A DNA stretch of 38,850 nucleotides from Clostridia bacterium (GCA_017470095.1 JAFUFC010000020.1:1-38850), one strand, 5' to 3'. Positions 31,701 through 38,266 are shown, counted from the stretch's first letter. The notes: generated by a model from the sequence alone, not told the origin. Numbers and translations: made by a program.

Positions 31701-32981
31701 GCCGGACGCATTGGCAGCAGACGGGAGCGCTATATCCGTGACAGTTAATTCTTCCGCATCGGTCAGGGCGGTTTCCTCCGGCAGCACATAGGCCGTGCCG
31801 GTTTCCGTCCATTTCATGCTGCTGTCCGTGAAATCGTCACCGTACTCAAAACGTACCCGATACCATTCCCGCCACACGCTGTCCAATTCGATAGCGTCCA
31901 CCTGCACGATGGCATTTTTCACAAATACGCCCATATACAGATCGCCGTTGTATTCATCCCGCAGGGTTTCATCCGCATCAGAAAATACTCTGGTATCGGT
32001 GGTAACGGAGAGGAAGGAACCCACGCTCACTTCGGGGACAGCGGGATTATATTCGCTTTCATCCGCAGGCTGATCCTCAAAATCGGAAAACTCATCCGAT
32101 TGACTTTCTTCTGCGTCACCATATTCAGGATTTTCCGCTTCAATGTTTACCTCTCCGGTATCAGGCTCAACTTGTTCTTCTCCGTTGATCGCAGTCACAG
32201 GAGCAGAACCGGGAGCAACAAATACCGGAAATTGTCCTTCTGTGGTGGAAAGATGAGCAGAGGACAGCACGTTCATCCAGGCGGCAGCGTCCGCATCCTC
32301 CATGATGGCCTGCTCCAAATCCGCCTCCCGCACATAACCGGAAACGGCTTCATAGGCATCATTCAGGAACCAGACCAGAACGCTGCGATTGTTCCACCGC
32401 TCCGCATACTCAAAGCCCAGCAGGATCGTACCCTTTTCCGTGATATTGAAGATCACTTCATTATCGGCCAGGGCGCTGGTTTCATACACCGGCGTTATGC
32501 TGCCCTTGGTGGTCACATAGGCATGACCATCCTGATAGATGACATACCTGATATAGCTGCCATCATAAAGCTGGGCGATTTCTTCCTCCAGGGTCAGCGA
32601 CGGGATATTATCATTATCTTCATCGCCGGAAAAAACATCTTCCGCTTCGGGCCAATCATCCAGGGCATCATCTTCGGAATCTTCCGCCGACTGATCGTCC
32701 ATGTACCAATCTGCCAAATCGTCCACTACACCGTGATCATCCGAATCATTAGGGATAAAACCTTCATTGGCCTCCTCGGTATCGGGCAATTCTCCCTCGA
32801 TTGCTTCATCGGGATCAACCGTCAGATCAATTTCTTCCTCATACGTTTCCAGGATGTCCATGGTTTTATCCATCCCATCATCAGTTTCCGCCGCTTCCGC
32901 CATGGCCGTCAGCGGCATCATGGTGAACAGCAGCACCAGGGTCAGAAGCAGCGCCATGCTGCGCTTGATAAGTGTTTTCAT
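25740..32981 (-). CDS. giant thioester / Cna-B (SpaA-type) adhesin, 3' truncated
   Basis: A 2413-residue surface protein with a signal peptide (MKTLIKRSMALLLTLVLLFT to AMAEA). An acidic region and an SH3-like part are followed by a thioester domain: Cys in VYCLEHNL and Gln in AGQFAIRQ, able to form a Cys-Gln thioester that binds host amines (family knowledge). Sixteen Cna-B/SpaA domains follow from about residue 750, with Lys in KTD, Glu in VKEH-like and Asn in NEP/NTP positions for self-formed isopeptide bonds. Domains 3-12 alternate in two types. The protein ends abruptly at GEGFTFAL, where relatives continue into further domains and an LPXTG-type signal. No sorting signal or C-terminal anchor is left, and VirB4 begins within bases of the stop. 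ATG at 32981 follows GGAGGG. Confidence 0.85.
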   Translation of the reverse strand: MKTLIKRSMALLLTLVLLFTMMPLTAMAEAAETDDGMDKTMDILETYEEEIDLTVDPDEAIEGELPDTEEANEGFIPNDSDDHGVVDDLADWYMDDQSAEDSEDDALDDWPEAEDVFSGDEDNDNIPSLTLEEEIAQLYDGSYIRYVIYQDGHAYVTTKGSITPVYETSALADNEVIFNITEKGTILLGFEYAERWNNRSVLVWFLNDAYEAVSGYVREADLEQAIMEDADAAAWMNVLSSAHLSTTEGQFPVFVAPGSAPVTAINGEEQVEPDTGEVNIEAENPEYGDAEESQSDEFSDFEDQPADESEYNPAVPEVSVGSFLSVTTDTRVFSDADETLRDEYNGDLYMGVFVKNAIVQVDAIELDSVWREWYRVRFEYGDDFTDSSMKWTETGTAYVLPEETALTDAEELTVTDIALPSAANASGRRKARATTAMNGFSLKSINAPIAPLYAGQTGVYGSSGKDSDYKQIASVSGKGVVYATPHYLDGYTVYCLEHNLPGPGEGSGSSQQPKGPYVIVDIDSYMNTPGNSKVIYSTQTMHAIAWVLRHTYPFMALDRSDSDNETWSRVAGQFAIRQVIRELKGSQYVRDYWNMDNFYVASGQAPAVYLEYARWLAANGIARGNITGYISMANKSISKVGSSYVGTVTLYTDADLIRINRAYGTVSGNTAGSDSAYYYLNSGNTISISSYTNGFALVAESVNSDAEEASFLVGVPDAAIQKVLIPQYGAPYAMQSISMWFEQEIQYGNLTVTKLRAGTQQTLAGAQLQLYDSSKKAYGNPVITDANGQAKWSNLPYGTYYVGEVSAPIGYQVNVNQVQVTINGNNTATFQDSPIIGSVSFIKWQKDTEIPLVGAQYELVTKSGSTYKRAVSAVDGSELPILTTDTNGSATWNNVVEYGSYYVHEVKAPEGFMLDVAYHPVSVTEHNKIVSANVEDPIITAKIKIAKTDGLTKEPLVGVEFTITRLSVPAALNGAGVGEVAAVIVTDENGYAETGWLDWGRFKVEETKAPAGYTDSHYSTEIEAYEDGKTYTVHVENVPAAGYIRLTKTDANSKKPLKGVQFDIYQGEKLISSMTTDAGGVALSDALIKGRYTVKEHQNPEGYIGELTTLPAEVISEKTTELTAENTPVQGKIKIIKKDALTKEAMAGVVFTITRLTASPATDGANIGESFTLTTDQNGVAATGWLDYGTFKIEETSVPDHYIDGLFSIEVEITEHEKTYTVDVENEPTQGKIQITKTDKLDGQPIAGVVFDIYQGDKKVGSMITDDNGVAISDPLPKGKYTVKEKENPEGYIADLVSLDCEVFSDETTKLTADNMPIQFRLKIIKTDALTKQPLAGAVFTVTRISGLPSHNGAGDRKVVATLTTDDKGEAVSDLLTWGQYEITETMVPEHYVDNGFTTTVTGTENNKTYTVACENEPTKGWIRLVKTDSLDNHPIAGVQFDIFQDGKIISTMTTDTNGVAVSEALPKGWYTVKEHENPIGYTAELVSLDCEVISDQTTELKTSNTPIQFRVKIEKTDQLTREPLAGAEFTITRISGLPSHNGESDGEVVAALVTDNNGEAVSDLLTWGVYEVTESKVPVHFVDNHFITTITGSEDNKTYTISCENEPTKGYIKIVKTDKLDRTPIEGVQFDIYENDKYGSRLAATMTTDKNGVAVSPALRKGKYIVKEHADPIGYISDLVEMDTVVKSDETTNLSCTNTPIQGKIRIIKTDELTGEALAGAEFTITRVSGLPSHKGSNDGEVVAVIVTDADGIAVTPLLTWGVYRVEETGVPVHYVDNHFSAEVIIETEDLLIYDVPCENEPTNGWIRLTKTDRKNGNPISGVQFDVFYNDEYGSGLAATMVTDDNGIAMSEPIRKGRYIVKEHGETAGYVFEEVTLNCTVKSDEITDLSATNQPAQVRLKLYKRDADEYAGDPADAPLTRGDGVLNGAVFQVLAGENIMDRQGNILYEKGAVVVDSLKTAGEDASVTTEELWPGMYEIVELTPPTGYQTTDKHILVDAASAAQQSKEAVITYKGVVCNEILYGCYGFVKFMGDNEIHNEAGLIETPEAGAIFNVYLKKAGSFEAARAFERDTITTDEYGKATTKMLPYGIYTVHQTKAKEGYAIKAPFDIFIRGTENPDNPPNMILNNEAIRYRLKFIKVDAETGKTITLANTAFKLKDANGEYVTQTVHYPRTQVIDTFKTDADGTVTLPETVRYGLYFIEEFQAPEGYLLQTEELAVFVGDENMNQPGEAYLLEFEIENTPVKGQIRLEKTGLQLTGFKEKEDRCGNTVMQPIYEEKRLAGAVFEVHASEEVKGKDGTVWYEQDALVDTITTTADSPDVSKTLSVGKYYLVEISAPVGYSFDNRQYEANLIYADDHTPLVETVVTAGNDYLPAEISLAKEKEVLQTVQEGDAIRQTITTVPGEGFTFAL
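27290..30165 (-). repeat. five tandem ~575-bp two-domain repeats in the adhesin
   Basis: Ten Cna-B domains alternate between a type with EFTITR and LLTWGxY (about 100 residues) and one with FDIY and KGxYxVKEH (about 88 residues). Each pair is about 190 residues. Neighbouring pairs share long identical stretches such as GLPSHNG and VPVHYVDNHF, so the array grew by duplication and can change in copy number. Assembly across it may be collapsed. Confidence 0.8.
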
Positions 32982-33005
32982 GTTCGTTCCCTCCTTGCAG
33001 AATTT

Positions 33006-34070
33006 TTATTGCTCAACCGCCATGACGATCAGGCGTCCGTCTGCGGCGGCATAGCTTCGGTCACACGTTATCAGTGTCAGGATACGGTCAGAAGCAGATA
33101 CTTCCACGCCCATATCGTAAAGGGATTGGGCCTGCGCCTGCCGGACAAAGGCCAGGAAATCCGTATAGCTGGCAAAGCTGGCGGTGGACGGGTCCCAATC
33201 ATCCTTCACCATATTGATCACGGCAAAAATCTTGTAGGTGCTGATGTGATACAGCGAATCCAGGTAGATGATGCTGTGATTCTCGTAAAAACTGCGCTGT
33301 TTATACGAAAGCAGCGGCCTGAACATGAGTTGGCCGCTGCTGGTATTGGTGATATGGTGCCCGTAGATGGCGATATTCTGGCTGGGCGTTTTGTAGTCCG
33401 TCTTTCCCAGGGAAAACAGCGTTCCCAGTTTGCTTTGCTTGCCCGTGAAACTGTGCGTCAGGTAATAATCCGTGTCATCCGAAAGGACAACGGGATAATT
33501 GACATTGGTGCCGGGGATTTTCATCCACGCCACAAAGTCAGGATTCTTGGCTTGGCAGGCTGCCAGATCTGCGTCGGTATTACCCATAAGCAGTATGGGC
33601 GTTTCCGTGGGCACCGAATCAGGCGGCTTGTTGGTAGGTCGGATGTCGTGCTGCTCCGCAGGCTTGCCAGGGTGCTGGTGATCAACTGCGGGCAATGATG
33701 AAGCCGTCTCCCAAATAACGGGCGAAGGTTCAGGCAGGACAAGACTTGCCGCCGATTCATTTGCGCCTATATCTCCGTTGGGAGGATGCACTTGCTCATA
33801 GGCAGGGCTGATGGTATCCGCGTCCTGCGCGTTCACCGCATCATCCAGCTGCGCCTCCTCCGACAATTCCGTTGTGGCTGGAAAAAGGAAATCCTCATGC
33901 TCCTGCTGCACCTGTTCTGTAAGCTGACTGTATTCGGCTGCTTCTTCCAGCATTTCCTGATTGTCCTGCACGATGGGCACGATGATGGCAATGCCACCGG
34001 CAAGGATCAGGACGGATGCCAGGGCGATGATAGGGCTTGCCTTCTTGGGCTTTCGCGTGTTCTTTCTCAC
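33006..34070 (-). CDS. srtB: class B sortase
   Basis: A 354-residue type II membrane protein. I chose the GTG at 34070, eight bases after AGGAGG, over the GTG at 34079, which overlaps the ribosome binding site. One N-terminal membrane helix (IIALASVLILAGGIAIIVPIV) precedes an acidic linker and the sortase domain. The catalytic histidine is in IAIYGHHI, the cysteine in LTLITCDRSY and the arginine in DGRLIVMAV. Sortase B enzymes anchor proteins to the wall or build pili. It lies 24 bases upstream of the adhesin, its likely substrate, though that substrate has lost its signal. The GTGA start overlaps the replication gene stop. Confidence 0.85.
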   Translation of the reverse strand: MRKNTRKPKKASPIIALASVLILAGGIAIIVPIVQDNQEMLEEAAEYSQLTEQVQQEHEDFLFPATTELSEEAQLDDAVNAQDADTISPAYEQVHPPNGDIGANESAASLVLPEPSPVIWETASSLPAVDHQHPGKPAEQHDIRPTNKPPDSVPTETPILLMGNTDADLAACQAKNPDFVAWMKIPGTNVNYPVVLSDDTDYYLTHSFTGKQSKLGTLFSLGKTDYKTPSQNIAIYGHHITNTSSGQLMFRPLLSYKQRSFYENHSIIYLDSLYHISTYKIFAVINMVKDDWDPSTASFASYTDFLAFVRQAQAQSLYDMGVEVSASDRILTLITCDRSYAAADGRLIVMAVEQ

Positions 34071-35068
34071 GATACACACCTCCTGAAATCATAATCGTGG
34101 CGCACTTGGGCGCTGTAATAACTGCTGAACGTGGACGGGGCATTGAACAGGGATGTCAGCAGGTATTGCTTGATGTTGCGGATGCTGCTTCTGGACGCTT
34201 CCAGACAGTCGAACACATACTGAATGTGGCTGCTGTTCAATTCGCGGAACCGCTGCTGCACAAATTCCAGCGGATACTGCTTGCGGGAGATGGTGAAATA
34301 CTGGCACTTTGCGGCGAATACCTCCGCCATGAGGGAAACGATGTTGTCCAAATCGTCCTTGCTGATCTGATCCCGCAAAATGTCGTACTCGATCTGTTCC
34401 CGCACCTCCCGTTCCAGTTCCGGCATCGTCATGCGGCGCTGCAAGCCCTCAATGCCTGTTGACCGCATCATAGCCGAATACGCTGGGATTGATGGACGGA
34501 CAAAGGATGGATAAGGATAGGACATCACAGGATTTAATCTCAATTTTTCTTTTTGGGTCATTGATCCGTAAGTATTTAATTGAGCGGGCTGAACCTGCGA
34601 AGGAGCTGCCGCCGCAGGAAATACCTGTGTTGGAAAATCCAACATTGGATTCTCCATTGCGGGTAAGGACGGAATGACAGGTATAGACTGAACAGGTACA
34701 GACGCAGCCTTTTTCTCCGCCTTGTGCGTGATTGCAGAAACAGCGGCTGTTTCGGGCTTGTCCGCCGCTGCCATGGGCTTCTCATAGATCGTATAAAACG
34801 CTTCGCCCATCTGTCCGTTTTTCTTCCGTTCCCGAATACGGGTGACATATCCGCTCCGTTCCAGTTCCCGGATGCCCTCCCGGACGGAATCCACGCCATC
34901 CTTGCAGATAGCGGCAAGGCCCCGAACAGAAAACTGCCAGCGATCCACTGGCAGCGAATACATGAGGGAGAGAAGCCCCTTGGCTTTTAGGCTCAATTTC
35001 TCATCGCGCAGATGAATATTGGACATTTTTGTGTAGTTGGCTTCTTCCGCACGAATTACAGCAGACAC
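34067..35068 (-). CDS. replication-initiator-like winged-helix protein (DUF6017-type)
   Basis: A 333-residue protein starting at GTG 35068 after GGAGG. The N-terminal 100 residues contain a winged-helix pattern (KLSLKAKGLLSLMYSLP, then FSVRGLAAICKDG and IRELERSGYV) typical of RepA-like or helix-turn-helix replication proteins of these elements. A Pro/Ala-rich linker leads to a C-terminal helical domain (RMTMPELEREVREQIEYD) that resembles DUF6017. Its place between ParB and sortase is usual for Tn1549-type elements, where it may drive autonomous replication of the excised form. The 86 bases between it and parB hold only the Shine-Dalgarno and a GC-rich hairpin (GGGCCCGG/CCCGG at about 35089-35107). 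Confidence 0.75.
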   Translation of the reverse strand: MSAVIRAEEANYTKMSNIHLRDEKLSLKAKGLLSLMYSLPVDRWQFSVRGLAAICKDGVDSVREGIRELERSGYVTRIRERKKNGQMGEAFYTIYEKPMAAADKPETAAVSAITHKAEKKAASVPVQSIPVIPSLPAMENPMLDFPTQVFPAAAAPSQVQPAQLNTYGSMTQKEKLRLNPVMSYPYPSFVRPSIPAYSAMMRSTGIEGLQRRMTMPELEREVREQIEYDILRDQISKDDLDNIVSLMAEVFAAKCQYFTISRKQYPLEFVQQRFRELNSSHIQYVFDCLEASRSSIRNIKQYLLTSLFNAPSTFSSYYSAQVRHDYDFRRCVS

Positions 35069-35154
35069 GATATTTCCTCCTTCGCGCCGGGCTTACCGGG
35101 CCCGTCCGCACTTTATTTATCGTTTGATTGCTGGCGCTTTCTGTGCTGCATGAT

Positions 35155-36036
35155 TTACAGCGATTGCTGCCGTTTCTTTTGCTGGCTCTGATACCAGGCT
35201 TTGACGAGCTTTAGGACGATTTCCTCAATTTTGTCAATCGTCCAGGTCTTGGGAAAGTATTTACGAATTTTCGGATTGCTCAAATAGGACTTATCCTGAG
35301 TGGGCTTCTTGGTTTCCGCCATGACCCCGCGCATGAGATCTTCCGTCAGCGTTCCCTCCTGACTGGCCTTTTTCAGCCGTTGGGCCTGGGAAAGTGACGG
35401 TGTGGACTGCGCCGCGTTCATGGCTGCGGCCATCTTTTCTTGCTCCTCCGGCTTCAAGAATGAAAGCTCCACGGCGGGATTGAAAGCCAGCTTCCGATCA
35501 TCCACCATTTGGAGTAGGGATGGTTCCAGGCTGGTCAGACGGATGGTGCGGTGGATTTGACGGCCGCTTTCACCGAGTTCCTTACCAACTTCATCGGCGC
35601 TTTCCAACTTCCCGACAACTTGTCGGGAAGTTAAATCTGACCGTTTTCCCTGGTGTTTCAAGGCTTCCATCTTCATTTTGAGGGCAAAGGCGCGCTCGCT
35701 GGGCAGGATGTTATCCCGCTGCAAGTTGGTGTCCACCATGGTGATGATCGCTTCATCATCGTTCAGATTTCGCACGATAAAGGGCATGGTTTCTTTCCCC
35801 GCCAATTCGCTGGCCCTTCTTCTCCGATGCCCCGAAACGATTTCATAGCCGCCCTCTTTGCGCGGGCGGGCAATCCCCGGCAGCAGTACACCACAGCCCC
35901 GGATGCTGTCCGCCATTTCCCGCATTTTTTCATCGTCCACCACGCGGAAGGGATGATTAGTGAACGGGTGTAATTCTGACAGCGGCAGATACACGATCTG
36001 CTCAACTGCCTGCCCTGAATGTTCCTGGGCGCTCAA
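35155..36036 (-). CDS. parB: ParB/Spo0J-family partition protein
   Basis: A 293-residue protein from a TTG at 36036 (AAGGAGG seven bases upstream, TTGA overlap with the zinc-ribbon stop). It has the ParB N-terminal domain with LPLSELHPF, the CTP-binding motif GHRRRRAS and NLQRDNILPSERAFA, then the helix-turn-helix region with SGRQIHRTIRLT and FNPAVELSFL. ParB loads on parS sites and works with ParA to keep replicons. No parA is present in this window, although related elements carry one next to parB. A 27-bp perfect palindrome lies inside this gene. Confidence 0.85.
   Translation of the reverse strand: MSAQEHSGQAVEQIVYLPLSELHPFTNHPFRVVDDEKMREMADSIRGCGVLLPGIARPRKEGGYEIVSGHRRRRASELAGKETMPFIVRNLNDDEAIITMVDTNLQRDNILPSERAFALKMKMEALKHQGKRSDLTSRQVVGKLESADEVGKELGESGRQIHRTIRLTSLEPSLLQMVDDRKLAFNPAVELSFLKPEEQEKMAAAMNAAQSTPSLSQAQRLKKASQEGTLTEDLMRGVMAETKKPTQDKSYLSNPKIRKYFPKTWTIDKIEEIVLKLVKAWYQSQQKKRQQSL
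35606..35632. repeat. 27-bp perfect palindrome inside parB
   Basis: AACTTCCCGACAA (35606-35618) and TTGTCGGGAAGTT (35620-35632) are perfect inverted repeats around a single base. It encodes part of the conserved LTSRQVVGKLE stretch, so the amino acids are constrained, but such symmetry over 27 bases is not required by them. It could be a centromere-like or operator site, although it does not match the Bacillus parS consensus. Confidence 0.6.
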
Positions 36037-36212
36037 ACGCCGCCCTCCTTGCCGTGATGGATACGGGGATCAGGCACACGAGAACTTTCCAGCAGGGCGG
36101 ACATCAGGCGGTTTTCATTGTCGGTACTGACACCATATTTCCGCTGGCAGGACGGGCACACCTGTAACCCTTCGGGAATGATCTCCCCGCACATAATACA
36201 ATGATCTTCCAT
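36033..36212 (-). CDS. small zinc-ribbon protein
   Basis: A 59-residue protein, ATG at 36212, with two CxxC pairs (CIMCGEIIPEGLQVCPSC), a single zinc ribbon, then a charged tail with NRLMSALLES. It lies between the antirepressor and parB with overlaps or a 4-base gap, so it belongs to that operon. No function can be given beyond zinc binding and probable nucleic-acid or protein contact. Confidence 0.65.
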   Translation of the reverse strand: MEDHCIMCGEIIPEGLQVCPSCQRKYGVSTDNENRLMSALLESSRVPDPRIHHGKEGGV

Positions 36213-36216
36213 AATG

Positions 36217-37002
36217 TCACCGCCTTTCCGCATCCAGCCGCAGGGGAATCTTGGGCACATACCCTGCCTGCGCCATCTTCTTGTAGATAAAAGCGCGGCC
36301 TTTCTGCGTCCACTTCATGCACAGGGAAGCGTGTTCATTGCCATAGGCGTCATGGTAAACCACCGTTTCGGTGCGGGTATAGCCTTTCTGCGCATACCGG
36401 GCATAGAGCGTCCAGCATCCGTTGCGCCGGTACTGGATGTTCTTCGCATGAAGAAATTTGTTCATCCGAATCGCGGACCAGCCAAAGTCTTTGGCGATCA
36501 GGGTGATGGGGATGGCTTCGGGGCAGGAGAGAACGGTATCGAAGTAATCCGCCTTGGGCTGCAAGGCGCTAATCTTTTCTTCCTGGCGGCTCAGCTCGCA
36601 GAGCAGCAGCTTATTCTGCTCGTCGATCTGCTCATGCTCCGCCCGTTCCAATTCCGCTGCCCGTGCATGAACCGCCAGGGAATCATGCCATGCCGTTTCG
36701 ATCTGCAAACAATATAATCTGCATCGTTTTCCAATTTCAGATCGTTGCAGCAAACATATCTCTTTTGCCATACCAATAGACAGCGTATGATCATGCAGCA
36801 AATGTGGCATCTCAGCACCGTCTGCACGTCGTACTTTTTTGTACGATGTAGTGTAGTCAACTCCCTCATAAAAATCATACTGGCACATTCGAGGGAACCA
36901 GATGCGGTATGGTGTTTTGCAGCAAAGTGCCCGATGCAGTTCCAGACCGGATACCACCAGTCTACCATTCCCATCTTTATATATTGGGATCATCTCATTC
37001 AT
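36217..37002 (-). CDS. phage-type antirepressor (AntA/KilAC)
   Basis: A 261-residue protein. The ATG at 37002 has GGGAGG about seven bases upstream. The N-terminal half matches AntA/Bro-like antirepressors (ELHRALCCKTPYRIWFPRM and YEGVDYTT), a middle coiled coil (about 95-140) follows, and the C-terminal half is KilAC-like (ALQPKADYFDTVL, then IPITLIAKDFG and MKWTQKGRAFIYKKM). Antirepressors bind and inactivate repressors, giving a switch for element induction. It is the first gene of the minus-strand element operon and is preceded by a terminator-like hairpin and a promoter. Confidence 0.8.
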   Translation of the reverse strand: MNEMIPIYKDGNGRLVVSGLELHRALCCKTPYRIWFPRMCQYDFYEGVDYTTSYKKVRRADGAEMPHLLHDHTLSIGMAKEICLLQRSEIGKRCRLYCLQIETAWHDSLAVHARAAELERAEHEQIDEQNKLLLCELSRQEEKISALQPKADYFDTVLSCPEAIPITLIAKDFGWSAIRMNKFLHAKNIQYRRNGCWTLYARYAQKGYTRTETVVYHDAYGNEHASLCMKWTQKGRAFIYKKMAQAGYVPKIPLRLDAERR

Positions 37003-37021
37003 TTCATCACCTCCCAAAAAT

Positions 37022-37061
37022 CAAAAAGACGCCCAGATGAATGAGATAAAACTGAGCGTCT
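37022..37061 (-). promoter_or_regulatory. terminator-like leader hairpin before the antirepressor
   Basis: On the minus strand AGACGCTCAG (37061-37052) pairs with CTGGGCGTCT (37036-37027), ten bases with one U-G pair, followed by a T run (37027-37023). It ends about 10 bases before the GGGAGG site of the antirepressor, so it can act as an attenuator for the whole element operon. The leader between it and the promoter near 37330 is about 265 bases; it holds only a possible 14-codon frame (37186-37142) without a good ribosome binding site. Confidence 0.6.
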
Positions 37062-37325
37062 AAAGATGCAGCGTCATGTGCTGCTGATATTCAGTTGTGT
37101 TTTCTCTGGATAAAGGGAAGGTGCCTGGTAAATTGTATCCAAGCACCTATGCTACTAATTTTGGCCTTATTTTGTCCCTGCTTTCGCTCATTTTTTTGTG
37201 TTAGCGTAACAACTCTCCTTTCTGGGACGGATTTTTCGCTGCTGTTTCAGGGCTGGAAAGGGACTGATTTCGCAGCGGCAAACGGCTCAAACCCTTGTAA
37301 AATAAGGACTTCTCCGTTTTTCCCT

Positions 37326-37350
37326 ATTATACCATAAGGGCACCCTTACG
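37326..37350 (-). promoter_or_regulatory. probable promoter and operator of the element operon
   Basis: On the minus strand a perfect TATAAT lies at 37331-37326. Just upstream, in the spacer, is the inverted repeat TAAGGG/CCCTTA (37335-37348) separated by two bases, placed where a repressor would block transcription. The -35 box is poor. Transcription would run towards the antirepressor, about 320 bases away. Confidence 0.5.
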
Positions 37351-37508
37351 CGACTCTGGCCCTGCAAAATGGAGTAGATGTAAAGATGGTTTCCAACAAT
37401 CTGGGGCATGCAACGGTGGCCTTCACAATGGATAAATATGTGCATGTTTCTATGACTATGCAGCAAGACTGCGTATCAAAGATGGAGTCGTTCATTGCGT
37501 CACTTTGA
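37341..37508 (+). pseudogene. tyrosine integrase, C-terminal remnant
   Basis: The plus-strand frame reads YATLALQNGVDVKMVSNNLG, then HATVAFTMDKYVHVSMTMQ and continues to a TGA at 37506-37508, about 55 residues. It contains the late catalytic histidine (LGH) and the nucleophile tyrosine (DKYVHV) of phage-type integrases. A stop lies just upstream (37335-37337) and the rest of the catalytic domain is absent. The remnant ends 63 bases before a tRNA-like core site, the usual int-att arrangement, so the element's original integrase gene was probably here. Confidence 0.8.
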
Positions 37509-37515
37509 GCTGGTG

Positions 37516-37532
37516 GTGGCATTCTGGTGGCA
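37516..37532 (+). repeat. paired GTGGCA arm-type repeats, left of the core
   Basis: GTGGCA occurs at 37516-37521 and 37527-37532, an 11-base period (one helical turn). The same pair with the same period occurs at 37702-37718. Confidence 0.5.
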
Positions 37533-37543
37533 TAAAAAACAAA

Positions 37544-37568
37544 GAAACCCTTGATTTACAAGGGTTTC
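37544..37568. terminator. hairpin between integrase remnant and att core
   Basis: GAAACCCTTG (37544-37553) pairs perfectly with CAAGGGTTTC (37559-37568) around ATTTA. There is no T run, so it is a weak terminator or a structural part of the att site. Confidence 0.5.
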
Positions 37569-37570
37569 AA

Positions 37571-37593
37571 TGGCGGAGAAGGAGAGATTTGAA
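37571..37593 (-). other. att core: copy of a tRNA-Ser 3' end
   Basis: The minus strand of these 23 bases reads as tRNA positions 54-76: T-loop TTCAAAT, T-stem 3' strand CTCTC, acceptor strand CTTCTCC, discriminator G and CCA. Spacing is exact for a tRNA, and G73 fits serine. Beyond position 54 (from 37594) the tRNA pattern stops, so this is a fragment, not a gene. Elements that use tRNA 3' ends as attachment sites leave such copies. Confidence 0.7.
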
Positions 37594-37701
37594 TTCCGGG
37601 AGAACAGTGAAATTTGGTAAAATTACAACAAATCTGGTGTTAATAAGTCTAAATAATCTGTGCTGATATACCAAACTGTGATAATACGTGATAATCCAGT
37701 T

Positions 37702-37718
37702 GTGGCATGGTTGTGGCA
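37702..37718 (+). repeat. paired GTGGCA arm-type repeats, right of the core
   Basis: GTGGCA at 37702-37707 and 37713-37718, the same 11-base period as the pair at 37516-37532. The two pairs lie about 40 and 110 bases from the core edges. The stretch 37594-37780 otherwise shows no gene. Confidence 0.5.
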
Positions 37719-37780
37719 AGCGCTTGGTTTTGCTGGATGATTTCCGTGAAGAATATTCATACAAACGGGGGATCAATGAC

Positions 37781-38206
37781 ATGAAACAGAATAGCAAAAC
37801 CAGCAAAGAGTTGCCCCTCAGCATCCATGATACCAAGAATGACCTCAACTATATCCTGCATGGCGATTACTATCTTCCCAATATCGAAGTCGAATCCGGG
37901 AACCCACTTGGAAAATACGGAAGGGCAAGGCTTCGGTATCTCCAGGAACATCGTTCCAATGTATATACCCGGCTTCTGCTTTCCGGTAAGTTGTATGACG
38001 ACCTGAATAAAACGAAGGCGGCAGCAAGACACCTTCTGGAGACGACGATTCCGATCATGGCAAATGCAGCAGGCATCACAGAGACGCTGAAAGCCATTGA
38101 TCCCATGAAATGGGTCGGGATGATGAATGCCATCAAAGACCAAGTGGAAGAAATCATATGGAATATAATGTCCGTCCCTTCATCTGTAGATCCAGAATCG
38201 TCTTAG
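37781..38206 (+). CDS. tnpV: TnpV-family protein, stand-alone copy
   Basis: A 141-residue protein. ATG 37781 follows GGGGGA by about eight bases. It shows the TnpV pattern: LHGDYYLPNIEV, PLGKYGRARLRYLQEHR, LLLSGKL, ETLKAIDPMKWVGMMNAIKD and EEIIW. It resembles the nested TnpV at 14904-15257 throughout, but here it has a DNA stretch of its own and a longer N-terminus. The C-terminal tail differs from the usual ELIYx ending, perhaps because of a small 3' change. It lies just outside the att core, so it may belong to a second element. Confidence 0.75.
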   Translation: MKQNSKTSKELPLSIHDTKNDLNYILHGDYYLPNIEVESGNPLGKYGRARLRYLQEHRSNVYTRLLLSGKLYDDLNKTKAAARHLLETTIPIMANAAGITETLKAIDPMKWVGMMNAIKDQVEEIIWNIMSVPSSVDPESS

Positions 38207-38266
38207 AGATATCGAAAAAGTTCATTAATTTACGCGGCTTTACTCTTGATTTCATCTGGGGTAAAA

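Larger units (their letters stand above)
13300..37593 (-). mobile_element. decayed Tn1549/CTn-type integrative conjugative element
   Basis: The block carries many marker genes of this family in the expected order: replication initiator, ParB, sortase B, Cna-B adhesin, VirB4, NlpC/P60 hydrolase, DUF4315, DUF4366, topoisomerase III, YodL, transfer-assisting protein and the giant helicase/methylase-type protein. The right edge has an integrase 3' remnant and a tRNA 3'-end copy. The left edge lies at 13300-13345, where the giant gene stops abruptly against a chromosomal gene. Missing are relaxase, VirD4/TraG, VirB6, PrgI, ParA and a complete integrase, so self-transfer is unlikely. Exact ends are inferred; the 37593 limit rests on the tRNA-like core. 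Confidence 0.75.

Noticed and set aside
37571-37660. Complete tRNA-Ser gene on the minus strand
   Set aside because: Only positions 54-76 match; the T-stem 5' strand and all upstream arms are missing.
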